From Lumbricus terrestris (Eukaryota; Annelida; Clitellata; Crassiclitellata; Lumbricidae), in assembly GCA_949752735.1 (NCBI GenBank), contig OX457043.1, positions 36,481,105 through 36,545,104 on the forward strand: 64,000 nt of DNA. Direction: 5' to 3'. Every line of letters begins with the position of its first letter. Position 1 is the first letter of the stretch. The position numbers and the translations under genes are program-made. Of the stretch, positions 1-14,700 are shown one piece after another. Below the pieces are notes generated by a model. The model worked only from the letters and a program-made list of their open reading frames with translations, searched no databases and was not told the origin of the DNA.

Positions 1-2423
1 TATTTTAGCTCTTTTTCATTGATAGAGAAAGGTCTCTTAAAATGATGTGTTCTGTTTACAAAGGCTGCTATTCGCAGAGAACTAAATGACTTTAAAAGAA
101 CAGAGATGGCAGTGCACGAAGAAAGCAGACATCTAACAAGGTAAGAACAGGCGAGGAGTAATAAATTGCAATTCGTAATTTATGTAGCATTGAAAACCAT
201 TATGATAGAGATCTTTGAATCAAAAGCAGAATGAAAAATTATATTTTCAAAACTATGATGCTCTTCAATAAGCCTACAGGAATGGTGTTACAGAAGTCCA
301 ACATGTCAAAGTGAAAATGACTGGATCTCCAGTTAAAACTAATGGCCAGCTTAAATTCTGTTGAGACAAACAACTTCTAGAAGTATGCAAGTTTCAAGTC
401 AGCATTCTATAGGAACAATTACACAAGTTTTAAAATTTCATTATATGCATTGGTGTTAATCAACTTTTCTGCTGCTTCAGGTTCCACTGACGCTGAATGA
501 ATGAAGCTGTTCTGGATCTATTCGCAACAGATATCTTAACTTGCATTCTGTAAGACGTACAAATCGTACATTTAAATGCAAGTTAGAATGGACCAAGTGG
601 AAACAGTCTAGAAATCTCTTTGAAAGACTGCAGTATTCTGGCATTATAGCAAAAACCACTTCCCAGTTTTCGAAACAGGATATTAAAGTGAAAATGTTAA
701 AAACCAGTGAATTCTCTTGGTGAGATTCATTTCACTTGTTACCAGTGATGGGTAATTAAGATTTTGTAACTAACTAATTAGAATTAGTTTGAATTTCATT
801 TTGTACTGAGACATTTTAGTAGAGCTAATTAATTGGAATTAGAAGGAATAGAATTAGTTTCTGATGTCAGAATAGAAAACAATATAATTTGGAATTCAAT
901 CTATTACACAAATATTTTATATCGTGATGAAACTCAAATTCCAATAGTCTTCAGATCTATATCATTTTATTGCTGTGAAAAGCGTTCTTATTTATATATA
1001 TATATAAGAGTTGCACTTTGCACCTATCAGGAGCTCTAGGTATCGTCTTCAGGAATTGGTCTTCCTGGAAACCTTAGCTTAACCATTGCTTCAGGACCTG
1101 TGAAGGTAGACAATCAAAAGCTTATGAATTCGTAACTTTTTCTTAGTAAAATCATTCTAGAATGAGTGATGATTGAAACACATGGCACATCACTATTGAA
1201 GACATATATGGCACATCACTCTGCACTTGCCAGAGCACAATCAAAATATGTTGTTCAAGAGTTAGTGCATGGCAATTCAGCTGAAGAATCCCACTAGAGA
1301 CAGAGACTGTAGCCGAGGGTTCACATACAACGCACGTCTATGCTGTGCAGCTTCAACAAAATCACACACACCTTCTAAATGACTTACAGTTCCTCAGGTC
1401 ATCACACACGATTCAAACAAATGCCAACAACCAAGCAAAACAAAACTGCTTCCTGATCATTGTTATTTTATTAAACTACCCGTAGTACAAATGTCTCCAC
1501 ATATGCAGAGCAAGCTACGTTGCTCTGAAATTTAAATTCAATACACAATCCACATATGAAAGTGTTGCAATTTCAACAGATTGCAATTATTAATAAAAGT
1601 TATTTAATTTTCTTCATAGAGTTGTTGCAATGGGTGTCAGCCATTTTTTCTATTTCTACGTTGTTAGAACTTTCAATGGTCTTCGAATTTGTCTCTTAAT
1701 CATATACGAATATCCATTAATTACTCCAACATATAGCAAAGTGTGTTACAAATGTTCTGACACAGTGCTAAATGCACTTCAGTATTATATCTCTTTCAAA
1801 TGTCAAGGGCACAATCAATGGTTTCCCCATGATTGTCAGCCGAAAGCTAAGTTTGCACTTTGCCGTCTTCACTAATCCTTCATATGTCCCAAACTTTCTA
1901 TCACAGTAAATCCAACTCGAGACATTAGCATTGTGTTTTATTGTTATACACCATTTACAAAGGCTGGCATTAAGTAGGACAACACCAAAACAAAAGAAAA
2001 ATGCTTCCACAATTTCACAGATTACCTTAGAGGTAACTGGTACCAGTACACTGTACAGACGTAACAAAAATGCATTGGGTTTCAAAACAGTGACGGTTTA
2101 CTGTAAATATGCTGGATCTTTGCATACTGTGCTGCATAATAATAACAAATAATGACAATTTCTATGGCAACGTAAAGCATGCCGTTATAAGGGTGCCTCT
2201 ACAAACACAAGATGCAATATAAGTATAAAAAGGTTATTTTATGAGTAAACGCATCAACACAAAATTATATTTGGCATTGGCAACCTGGAACAAGTCATTC
2301 AGAATCTTCATTTTATCGAGTTATGTTATTTTCAGAGCACATGTGACCAAAAAGTCTAAGATGAATGTTTTCAGCAAACCAATTACAAAAAACTTACAAG
2401 TGTCACTTAAATAAACAAACAAA
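1..2423. other. Downstream flank of AP1M, nothing recognised
   Basis: AT-rich sequence without a recognisable gene, RNA or terminal repeat. Short open frames here show no family motif and no splice-site support. It lies beyond the 3' end of the minus-strand adaptor gene and may include distal 3' UTR. Confidence 0.4.
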
Positions 2424-2429
2424 TTTATT
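2424..2429 (-). terminator. Candidate poly(A) signal of AP1M
   Basis: The minus strand reads AATAAA about 190 nt after the AP1M stop codon, a plausible 3' UTR length. It is the first perfect hexamer I noticed downstream of the stop. Transcript 3' ends are not visible in sequence alone, so this is inference. Confidence 0.35.
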
Positions 2430-2620
2430 GTTGGTCATAAACTGGAAAAATAAAGAATTTCTGGTCTTATTGCAAACTGTTCAGCAGCAGGATCAAGTTG
2501 GTTGGTTGGTTAGCAGGCTTAATTAAGACGTTTCATTAATAATTTACAATATCGAGGTGTCCAAGCGTTGAGATTGCGAGGAGACATATTCTGACTTTCA
2601 AATGCAGACGCCCTTCTCCT

Positions 2621-2719
2621 CTACTGGGTTCTCAACTGATAGTCGCCATTTTGTGTGATGTAGCGAACCCATGGCAACGCCTGGTAGCCACTCTTCTCTA
2701 TTATCTTCAGGTAGCGCAC
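2621..2719 (-). CDS. AP1M1: AP1M exon 11 (stop codon)
   Basis: Encodes residues 391-422 and the TAG stop. It contains [20 protein letters not shown] and ends in QLRTQ, the usual mu-1 C-terminus. W407 and R409 belong to the tyrosine-signal pocket. Acceptor CAG. Confidence 0.97.
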   Translation of the reverse strand: MRYLKIIEKSGYQALPWVRYITQNGDYQLRTQ

Positions 2720-5700
2720 CTGTACACAACACAAGTTTCATCGTATAATCCAGCAGCTAATCCGGAAGATATTAATGTCTAGAATTTAAAGTACGAGATG
2801 CACTTCAATAAATGATGAAATTTGAAACACTCCATAAAATTATCAGAATGAGGATAATTCTAACAAACATTGGTCATTAGAAATTTGTTCGGAGGATGAG
2901 CTGGCTGCCAATGATGAAGGGGGAGGCAGAGTACTACTATCCACATCACTTGCATCATGCATTGCCATTAAAATGAGGCAAAGTATGAACCAAAGGTTAA
3001 AAAATTGACAGGCTGCATTTGCTGTTTGTTAATTTCCAGCAAATTATTGCCATTTGTTAAAGACTATAATTATCAATTTGCAGGATGTCAGGAATTTGCT
3101 ACATATATTTCTGTTACTGTTAAGAAGTGAAAATCATAATTGTTGAACAAAAACAAGAACAAAATCCTTACCTAAAAACATTTTCTAAGACATTTCACAA
3201 AAGCAAGGAAAACTTATATTAAAAATCAATCAACTACAGTCCTTGGATGGCACTTCTGTAATTTCTCCATCTTCCAGTTAAAGGGCAGACAAACAAGAGA
3301 AAAACAGACAGACAGAAAGACACAAACACTTTCCTTGCAATGATTGTACAGTCCACATTCATTGCATTGTTGAGCAAAAAACTGTAAAAATTCCCAGACT
3401 GAAACTCGAAGAGAGTCAGCAATTGCCTTGGTCCTAACAAAAAAAACACTTAACTTCTAAGAACCATGGTTTAAGTTACCTGTACTCCAGACACTGTGAA
3501 GTATGGTATCTCAAAACGGACCTGGATCGGAGGCCGACCTTCACTGTCCTCAGCTGCTACACTTGGAAGACCAAAGTGCGCTCGCATCAAGTAGTCTTTG
3601 CCACCCTACAATAAATCAGCAGCATGAAAGTCAGGTCAGATATTACAACACTTTAAATAAAATCTAATAAAGTCTACAATTGAATACACAGATTTAGTGT
3701 AGGACAACTTCCAGAAGTTGTCCTATGTACTTGCAAATAAGTCTCAGCACAGCAGAATGCAGTTGTTTAAATTAAGCATGGAAGTTCCAGTAGCTACTCT
3801 TGCACAGATAAAGATATACCAGTAATCTGTTCCATAAAGATGGCATCATAAGTGAAATTTAGATCAGTGTTGAGTGATAACGGCACAAGCAAAATGAACA
3901 AGCAATTCAGTCCTGCGAAATGTAGATATCAACTATAGCAATAACTAAATCAAAGCCAGCTGACATCTCTAAGCCCACATCACAAGATGATTCCCATTGT
4001 GTCCACAGAATCACAGTCCCTTCTGGTTTAACATGGTTCAATTCTCCGGCTTCATATGTACATATTACATGATCAGATCTGGCTTGGCTGATCATTGCTC
4101 TAGGACTGCACTGTCACCAGTATGCCGACAGCAATCAGCTGTCTTCAACCATCCATTCAGCACATGTGCTTATGCTTCGAACATTCAATTCAAGCCATCG
4201 TTTCAAAGATACGGGCAAGGAAGTTGTCCGATTGGCTCTCGCAATATCAGGTCAAACATCATCATGAATGTTACGTACAACCGAAGATCCGAACTCTCTC
4301 AATCGAATATATGCAGTATTTTGTTCATGACCTGTACATGCTGATGCAAGGTGAATTGCCAATGGCTGACCATGTCAATTCGCCTTGCAGAACCTGCTTT
4401 TATTGGTTGTGCCAGATATTGACCCATCTGTCTGTCAGCCTGTGTGTCATTTAATGCTGCAATAATGCTAGTTCTTTCATTCATATAGACGTAGACTGCC
4501 TACTGTAACTCCAAGCCAACGTAACTCCCAGAGTTCACAATACATCAGCTTCAGTCCATCTTCCGCTGTGTCATCTAGACAATGCTGTTTAGCCAAATAC
4601 ATAGGTCCAAACATATCTGCAAGATGCTGGAGAAACAGGATTCGAATCCAGATTATCCTAATTGAATGTTCTGTGAATGTCGGCATCACCTCAGTGACCA
4701 CACTATACATTTTGTAGTTCTAATGTAATGTGCCACAGTTTAAGCATAATAATCAAAAGTTATACATGATATAGGTATTGTCATATTGTGGAAGATTAGC
4801 ACGACATGAATTACCAGACGGACTGCACAGACGAGTGCCCTGCTTCTTCCTAGTCCGGTTCGTCAGAATACAAAGTGTAAAAGATACCACTTAAGTTTTC
4901 ACTTATTCCTTATTCTTCAATGCTAGAGTGCTAGACATGCTTGGCAAGCTAAGCAACAGATACAACAGATACAGCCATCATCTTCTGATTTTCAACCAGA
5001 CTACCAAACATCATCAGCAGTCATGTACAGTCAGTTGTCGTTGACACATGTATATGAAGTATGGAATGATCCCTCCTCACTGGAAATGATTTGATTGTCC
5101 AGACGACTGCGCTCTGCTCCGGTGAATACCGACAGCTGCCACACGTCATCTTGAATCTCGGTGAATCTGCGTCAACTGGAACTGGAACGACAATCTCCAC
5201 GTTGTTGGCTGTCGACCGACGCTTGAACTGACTCTTTGCCTGACATTTGACACATCTTTAAATGCTGCCATCACAATACATGTGAAAACTCAACAAAACT
5301 GTTAAATTATTGTAAATATTGATTGTTATTGTACATGCTATTGCATTGTATCATTGCGCACAAGTGGCACTCAAATGCTCCATTTTCAGTCGACTTGACA
5401 ATTCATAAAATGACCAGCAATGTATTAAATGCCCTTCATGTTCATGCACAATCCTATTCCTGTTCATGCTACTTTTCCATTATTAAAGTGCATCTCCCTC
5501 ATAGATTGAATTTCTTTATTTGAAATCAACTATAGTTGAAATCAACTATGATTTTGAATTTAACATTGTGTTTTTAGTATTTGATTGCATTTATCAATTC
5601 TATGAATTATGTATGTTTTTTACCATGCCTGTACACCAAAATGTGGATACCATTTGGCCAAATAAAAGAATATTCTTATCTTATCTTACACTGCAGATAC

Positions 5701-8700
5701 AGAGATGATGAAGACACAGAACCCATGATGTCATCTCTTTTCTTTACAACTAATCTGATTGGATTAAAGTTGAAATGCTCAAAAGTACAATTCAACAGTT
5801 TTATAATGCCAGCTGTAGCAGTCCCCTCCCCAACACTCCACTCTCCTAGTAATAGCTGCTCAAAATATCTAGATCTAAATTGCAAAAGAGAAAAATATAA
5901 GAAAATTCTGATAGATACATGCTTTTGTTCTTTCCTGCAAATGCACATCAAGAATTCCCACATGTATGTATCTGAACAGCTGCATAGCATCTGTCACAGA
6001 CCTATCAATAGTGCTCTAGTTGTCCAAGGAATTTAAGTAGGTTCCCCTTAACTCATTGGGAAACCAATGCAGTTCATTGTTAAAGGATTAATACAGCATG
6101 AAGTCAAATGTACGTATGATACAATGATGTCTTTTAGGCTATTTTTTGTCAAAACTTTCAATATACAGAAGTTTCAAGATAGGCCAGCCGTTGTTGATGT
6201 CACACTTCTGATCAATCAATGGTAAAACTTCATCCATTAGCAATGCATTGCACAGCCGTACCAGAAAGGCAACACATCAATATGCAATGCTACCAGACAG
6301 CGTCGAGCCTTCTCGGTTGTTGGCCTGTCCACATGGAAAGGGCTCCCGCTTGCACTACGCTTACTACCTCGGAATAATTTGCCTGCTTTCTACCAGTTGC
6401 TCAAGACCTATCTTTTTAGCTGTGGCTGGGCTGGGAGCGCCTCTGAGTAGGCTTCTTGAAGGGGCGCTATATAAGTTTTCTGAATGAATGAATGAATGAA
6501 TGAAGATTACACTGTCATAGCTCTAACAAAGGTCAAAGGGTTAAGCAAGAACTTTTAAAAGAATTGACAGGATAGATGATCTCAGTTTCACATTAGTCAC
6601 CACATCAAACTGTTGGAAGTGCTCTGTGCTCAGTCATCAACCACTGTGTGGTCTGAGCAGTAAAGGCAGTGTGGCAATGCCAAAAGTTTAACCTAATTCG
6701 TCAGTTGCCAGCCACTTGCCACCTCTGATAAAGCTTGCATTCTGCTTTGTCAACTCTACAGTGGTTCTTTCAAATTTTAACAGCTATTGTCAATAAACAT
6801 AATTTACTCCGCTTCACAAAATGTTGGGATGCACAGGTAAAGGATTATTATCATTTGCATGCTTTAACAAGTACACCACATCTATCGTTCAAATGACAAA
6901 AAACTTATAAAAAATTAATTAAAAAGCGTTAAGAAAAGCGAAGTTGCACCTTGATCATGTACTCCACACGACTGTGAGCATGACGTTCAATGACAGACTC
7001 GACCCAAATCAAAGGTTTCACCTACAGATAACAAAACATGAAGCAAGCAACATAATGGAAAATTTATTTTTAAAAAGATATGAGTGTTGGTGAATTAACA
7101 CAATGTAAGTCTTCGCAGGACAAGATCAGTCATCATATTTCGCCTGAATTTTTTAAAGTTCCGAAAAAACAAGACAGGGTAAGAAGATCGCATTTAAAAT
7201 TTCACAACTTCAAGAATGAGCTCTACCCTACCGAACATGACAGACAGCACATAATAGGAATGGTACTTAATCGGAATGGTACCTAATAGGAATGGTATTT
7301 AATAGGAATGGTATTTAATAGGAATGGTATTTAATAGGAATGGTACTCGCATGAGTGTTGAGACGATACGACATCAGTTCAAATTCTCCGTCGGGTGGAA
7401 TAAAAGAGATTGTCCGGTCATTCTCAAACCGAGACAATCGGACACACTGATGAAACTTCACATCCTCTAACTCAACAGATTTGCTCTTGCCTCCTAAAAA
7501 CAAACAACCAGACAAACAACCAAACACCTTAGTCTCTTATCTTGTCCACATTTACTCCAAGCAGCAAGTACACGCTACACAGAGAACACTTGGCTTGGTA
7601 TGGACATGATTCTGTTTACATACCAGCCAAGCCACCACATTGCTACACATCTACAGGCTAGATAATACTTTTCTGCTGGATTAAAATAATTGCCTAACTG
7701 GAAGCCTAGACTCGGAATATGTGCTGCTTTGTGCAGTAATAACAACAACAGAGAAAGCAACAGCGCTTCTTGCTACCATGCTCTTTCACCAGTCACAAAA
7801 CCTACAAGCAAAGCTTGCAAACAACTCAAATACTTTATCAGAAACAGTTGAATAAAGTGAAGACAGATGGACTCACTGCCAGTGCTCTCAAAAAGCACTT
7901 TATCATTAAGTCCAAGTCGCAGCTCTGGCATTCCAGATAGGTAGACCCGCATCTTGATGGCACCAACAATCTCACTTCGCAGCACATTCCCATTGGCACT
8001 CACCTGTCAATCAATTCATTATCATCATCATTGTCACTATGCATATTTAAGTGTTACTATAAAATGAAGGCAACGCAGTGGTGTAGCGGTATTTTCTACA
8101 GGTGCCTTATAACCAAAGGGTTGCAGGTTCAAATCTACCTCAAGCCACTGTGTAGCAACCCTGGACAAGTTGCTCACCCCAATTGTCTGTGAGGAAGGCA
8201 ACGGGAAAGTACCTCACTCATCTCAGCCAATAGAGATGTCTTCAGGCATCATCGTCGTCGTTGTCGTCGTTATCATCGTCATCGTCATCATCATCATCAC
8301 TATCAAATGACCGAACATCAATCCATGGCATTGAGTATTTGTAAGTGAAGAACTTGCACAAGTGACTTCGTTGGGGGACGCGGCTCAAACCACATTACAT
8401 GATGAGAAGCATTGAGCACTCTACCCAATCGACTACTGTGCTCCACATATATTAATGAACACTGAGGTGAAATCAATAATAGCCAGCAGCAGAAAGACAT
8501 TAGTTCAGAGTAAGAGGTCACATAAACCGGGCTCTAGTCCTTCACAAGAAATGTATGCACATGAGAAGTCCCTCCCATCAACTGACCATCATTAGTTGCC
8601 TCTAGTTTAGCACAATTCAGTGTTTTCTGCATCAAATACACCTTGTTTCAATCAATGGTTGTTCGGAGCAAGAGAGCAGTCAGTCAGGATTCTCACCGAC

Positions 8701-11700
8701 AGTCATTCAAAGAAAATCTTCTGTTAAACTCTTTTTCACTTCAACACTGCAGCACCACAGTTCTGAATGTCATTTATAAATGCTGTGTGGCATCGAGCAA
8801 GCACAGTGAAGCTAAACCATGCCAAAGATTAATAGTATTGAGGTACAATTAACAATGGATGTCCTCTAACAAAACATAGCCTGCTACTCCTCTGGTTAGC
8901 AAATAAGCAGCAATTATATATATAATTATTATTGTACTGCCGTGGTTGTATGTGTACTTAACCCAAAACTTCAAAGCTCAGGTGCAAGTTTTTTACATGG
9001 AAATCAAGCGACAGTTGTAGCAGTGCATTTTTATTTATATGATTTTTATTTATATGAATTAATAATCAATGACCAACAGACAAACCATCATTACAACTAC
9101 GTACCAAAAGATTAACAGATTCGACAACATCGAGAAAGACTTCATTTTTGCGATATTTGATTCCTTCGGAACGCCAAGAGACAGCATTCGTCACAGCCAT
9201 TGGAGGTTTTGGAGCAATCTCTAGTTTGTGACCCTCTTGAGTAATATACCTGTTAGAAATAGGAAAATTATCACAGTGTTAAGTAGCTTATACCAGGGGT
9301 TCTCAACCTTTTTCGTCCCGCGACACACTTAAACTTGCTATAAAATCTGGCGACACACCATTTAATCGTCATACGTAAATGTCGTAAAAATAAAAAAAAG
9401 TGTCAAAGTTAAACATGTCTATTATTTCAAATTCGCTCTCAAACCTTCTAAAATACTAAACTGTTGACATTTTTAATAAATGAAAATAATTATATTGAAT
9501 TTCTTTCCAATTTTTATGATTCTAAAATTCTAAATTATTCTTCTGATCCCAATCTATAGTCGTTTCTACAACTCGACGTCAATTTAGTCACCTAATTGCT
9601 AAGACCTTGTAGTCCTAACAGTCAATGGGATCTTTGTTCTTGAATTTTCTTTGGATCATATTAAAACGCGGTTCCACAGTTTTTGCAAATGTAATTCGTA
9701 AGCAGGCTGAAGGACACCTCCGACAAGTTTGTTCCGATTCTTGTTCTTTATGTTGATCATCTGAGAAAAACACTATTCAGATAAGTAGGAGCTATGAAAG
9801 GAAACCAGCTCCTTGATAGCTTTGCTTGCAAGTGATTTGTAATGTTCTTCCTTGTACGTCTTTGTCCAGAACTGAGTTCTTGATAATTGCTTATACATGT
9901 CCTTCATTCTGGAATCACATTGCAGCTGAACAAGTGTTTCCTGTTCATTGTTGTTCAATTCTGCTCCATTGATGTTTTCTCTGAGGAATGGGTTCAACAT
10001 CCACCTTAATTGTCTTCTTAATATCAGCATCTGAAAAGGATGGCTAAATTTACGTTTTCTTACCATAATTTTTTCCATGTCCATTGCTGACTTAGCCTAG
10101 GTTAACGGGTAAAAGTTTTCAAAAGGGTGCGATCGCAGACTTGTTTGCATATGCCCTGTGTCATATCCGTTGAACTTAAACGTCATAACTACCCCAGACC
10201 GCGCGGTAAAATAGATAGATAAATAGAGCGCAACAAATTCTCATTACAGTGATCCGCTAAACTTCTAAATTACCTGTAGGTAAAGTAAGTCAGTGTATAA
10301 TGTATGAACAACGAACGTGTGCTTCGAGAATTTAATAGACTTATGTTATTTAGGATTTTTATGTAATCTTAGGCTTGCTGCGTTGTGTCAGTTTGGAAAA
10401 GAAACGAAGATAATTTATTATCATTATTATTAATTCGCGACACACCAATTCTTCGCGACACACCAGCGACACACCACTTTTACGCGACACACCGCCGGTC
10501 AAGTCGCGACACACCAGTGTGTCGCGACACACCGGTTGAGAACCCCTGGCTTATACCATATACTTCTGAAGTGCCGATCTTACCACATTCATCCATTTTA
10601 ATGCTACACTTTGCAGCACTGTAACACATGACACCTTTTTAATGCAAGATTCTTGATTCTTCAGTGCTGTTAATAGCTGTGCGCAAATCAGTTGCAATTA
10701 AATCTAAATGAGCAGAATCTTCTATATATAGTGTCAATACGACATGTACCCAGCTAATTTTTCAATGAATTGATCTGGTGAGATCCTTTAGCCGTTCTGC
10801 CTTTTTAAAATCGTACGATGCGTATAAAGGCTCAAAATTAAAGAGCATGCTAGATCGAGCTTAAATTCTCTTAAATAAGACGCCAACAACACATAAGCTG
10901 ACATTCAATGCACCAAGGTGCATGGATGTACAGCCTAACCATGTAACCAATTTAACGTCTTGACTGAAATAACTCACTCCTGCAGTATTTTGCTATCTGT
11001 TGTTTGTGGATATCCAAAGTCCATCATCTCATCCATAAGCTCATAGATAATAACAAAGTTGTCCCGGATACTCTCCTCTTCAAGCTCCTTGAAGTATTCC
11101 AGAAAAACCTGCAGCAAAATCACAGATGGCAACCTTTACACAGATGAATCAATGCAATGACAACAATTGCCCAACATATCCAGACTGCTTTATCTGGGGG
11201 TTAAAGAATTCAGGATCATGAGAAAACGCTCTTTTGTGAAATTGTTTGTTACACCAAGATACTTCTTCTGACAAAACTTCAACATCTGACCAGCATTTAA
11301 CAACTTTTTATTGGAAAGTGTCCTTCTATATATACTGTCAGCCTCTCTGCCCTACGTTGGCCACAGGCCACGAGTTGACTCCACACAGATTCAAGTTCAA
11401 CTACTTTATTATCAATATACACAGCTTTATATACCAAGTAACTCCTCCTACAATGCTATACTGTCCAATTAGAGCACAGTGTGTCCTGTCATAGTTCAAG
11501 ATTGACAGTTCATAATAGTTCATGATAAATTTTAAATAAATATAATTATATATATATATACATATCTCTATATATATCTGTGCCTACCTATGACATTACC
11601 TCTAATCCCCTTTTTTTTAAGTTTTCAAATCATACCAATTTGTAAACTTAAATATAATATATAACAAATCAACACAATAATAATTAAAATAAACACTAAT

Positions 11701-14700
11701 TATCTACTACATATGTTTTCCCTGGATCCATATGTACATTACATTACTCCTCTAAAGTCTAGACATACAATCAGCAACGATATTCAATTTCCCTTTCTTG
11801 TATCTAATCTCCACATCAAAATTTTGCAACGCTAAACTCCAGCGAACCAGTTTGGCTGATTTTGACATAGTCGTGCTTAAATAAGCCAAAGGATTGTGAT
11901 CGGTAAAAATGACAATATGTGAGCCCAAAATAATATCCTTCAATTTAGATAGAGCCCAAACAATGGCATATGCTTCTTTTTCTATTGTGGCCCAGTTTTG
12001 TTGAGTGGCAGTCAATTTTTGGCTAATAAAAGAAACTGGCCTTTCTTTTCCTTCATGATCTAATTGGGTCATTACTGTTGCATGACTACTGTCACAATAC
12101 AGATTCACTGATACACCCAAACGAAATATTTTAAGAACAAACATCGTTACACACACAACGCTTCAATTGAGTTTTCGTTAACAGTCTAGCCATGTCAGAT
12201 TATGTTTTCTTATTATATTAGTTATCGGCATTAAAAACAACGCAATCAGCTTGAGATGCTCGTAGGTCATCCCATGTCATCGAACATTTTTGATTGATTC
12301 ATGATGTCCATATTGATGACTTCAGAAATCTCTCTCTCGACTTCTGGCTGATATAGTGGAGTGCGACATGCAGACCACTCTTTTGGTACACAAGCAGGAC
12401 GCAGATTAACTTCATGTTCTACGACAGTACAAAAATCAGATTTGTCAGAAAAACATTCAGTGTATATATTTAAAACATTCACCAAGTGTGTTTGTTGTGC
12501 AATGTCTGTCAACAATTTCAAAAGTGCATTACAACCAGTTATTGCAGCTAAAAGTTTACTTTGAACTTCAATTTCAATAGGCATTTCACATAAATCCCAG
12601 ACAATGTATGGTATTAAAATGTGCCATTTTCTTGTGTTTTTCTGATTCACATCATGTATCATTTTCTTCAAAGATTGGCTACATCTCTCAACTATTCCTA
12701 AACTCGGTGGATGACCTGGAGTATTGAATCGTGGGCTACACCCTAACAAAAGTGCAATACAGACAGCTGTTGCTGTTAAACATTTCAGTAAGAATACTGT
12801 AGGCCATCTAGTACAGATGTCAACTATGCATAAACAATAGCAAAGTTCCTGTGAGGACGTTGGCTCAATGGGTCCAGTTATAGGCCTATCCGTTTGGAAA
12901 GTTCTGAAAGCTAATTGATCTCTAGCTATCGCCGTAATTGGCACTCGATCTAACACAACCTTTCTGGCTTTTAGTTGGCACTCATGACAGGATGTACACC
13001 ACTCTTTAATCTCATTTTTAATTCCAGGCCAAACGAAAGATAAACTTATCCGCTCTCGTGTTTTATCCTCGGCGAAATGCCCGCCGAACACTGATTCGTG
13101 AGCCAATTCTTTAATCTTCTGTCGTCTTTGTTGAGGCACAGTCAGCTGGAAAACAACCTGTCCTGTTATCTTTGCTCGTTTATATAACAGGCCATTACAT
13201 AAACAGAACTCCGAATTTCCTGCTTTTGCCAACGATTCATCAGATTGCTGTTGATTTGCAAAGACCATAGAATTGGATAAACCTAGAGTCTGTTGTAATT
13301 GATGTTGCGCTGATAACTGATTCGGCTGTTGTGGCGATGCCAAGTTATCTGCCTGACTTTCCTGTTTTTCCAAGTCAAACAAATTATCCAAGTGCAAATC
13401 TGTCATTTCAGTTTTATCTAAATTGTTTGGCTCTTCAACCAAATTTACTTCCTTCCTCATCTGTTCAGGTGTCAAAACATTAACCTCCTCAGCCTCTTTA
13501 TTTCCTGTTTCCAAGTTGCTAAATAAATTTTCCAAATTCATTTCTTCTGTTGTTGCCTCATCTGCATCGTCAGTATCTTGACTTACTCCCTTACTTCCAG
13601 TCTGCTTAAGTTTCCAAGTCTGTGCTCGAGTCAACATATTCAAATTTTGCATTTGAGCGTCAGGTAGGCCTACCTCAATTTGTGGCAACAATTTTAATTC
13701 AGCAATAAGTTCAGGGTGTAACAAAAACATTTCCCTCCCTGACATATTTTCCACTACAGCACAGACACACGGCATGTATGATCCTATGTTCAACAGTTTA
13801 GAACCGTCATCAGTATGGTCATTTGTTAACCTCAATTCCAGTTTAACTAATTTTGCTAAAACAGGTTTTCCAGTTGCACATTGAAGTCTTACTTCACCCA
13901 TTTCCTCAACAGGTAATCCTTTGATTACTTCCTTACTTACCACAGGGATTTCCGTGGCTGAATCAACCAATGCTTTCACTTTCACTTTCTGACTATCATT
14001 CACCTTCAGTTCAATGTCCACATGCTGTAAGGTTGCCTTTTTCAGGACCACGTTATTCTGACAACAATTCACACCCTTTTCTCCTTTTATCCTACTTGCT
14101 TCCTGTTCTATCTTATCCTCTTTCTCCAGAATACATTTCATTGCAACCTTGGGTTCAGTTTCTATATCTCTCACTTCTTCACAATCACTATCAGGTCTGT
14201 TGATCACCTCTATCCTCGGCATCTCCATTTCATCTAGTGCACATGCCCTGGCTGAGACTTCTGTCTGTGGCTTTTTCCAACAATTTTTTATTGTGTGCGA
14301 TCTATCACCGCAGTGCCAACATTTTCTCTCATTCTTTTCCGTGAAACCTTGCTTCACTTCAGGTCTTACATACTTACTTGAAAATACCTTTTCCTTCACA
14401 AAACCTCTTTCTTTCCATTCTCTGTTACCTTGCTCCTTAGGCCTACTCTGGTAAGAATTATTCTCTGGTGTTTTTGATTGATTGTAAAATGGTTTTGATG
14501 GACCCAAATAACCAATTTTGTTATTGACATGAAGGTCTGCCAAATCTGCGATCGCATCAGCTTTTAAACAGTCTGTTCCTTCCTTCATCAACACAAACTG
14601 CAACGGGCCAGGAGCCAAAGACTCTTTTAGCCTATCAGCAACCATCAAATCAAACAGTTTTTCAAAGCTCTGCTTCACATCCCTGCTGCGTAAATAATAA

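Noticed and set aside
3900..4720. Host or transposon gene in AP1M intron 9
   Set aside because: Several mutually overlapping short frames on both strands, no motif, no splice support.
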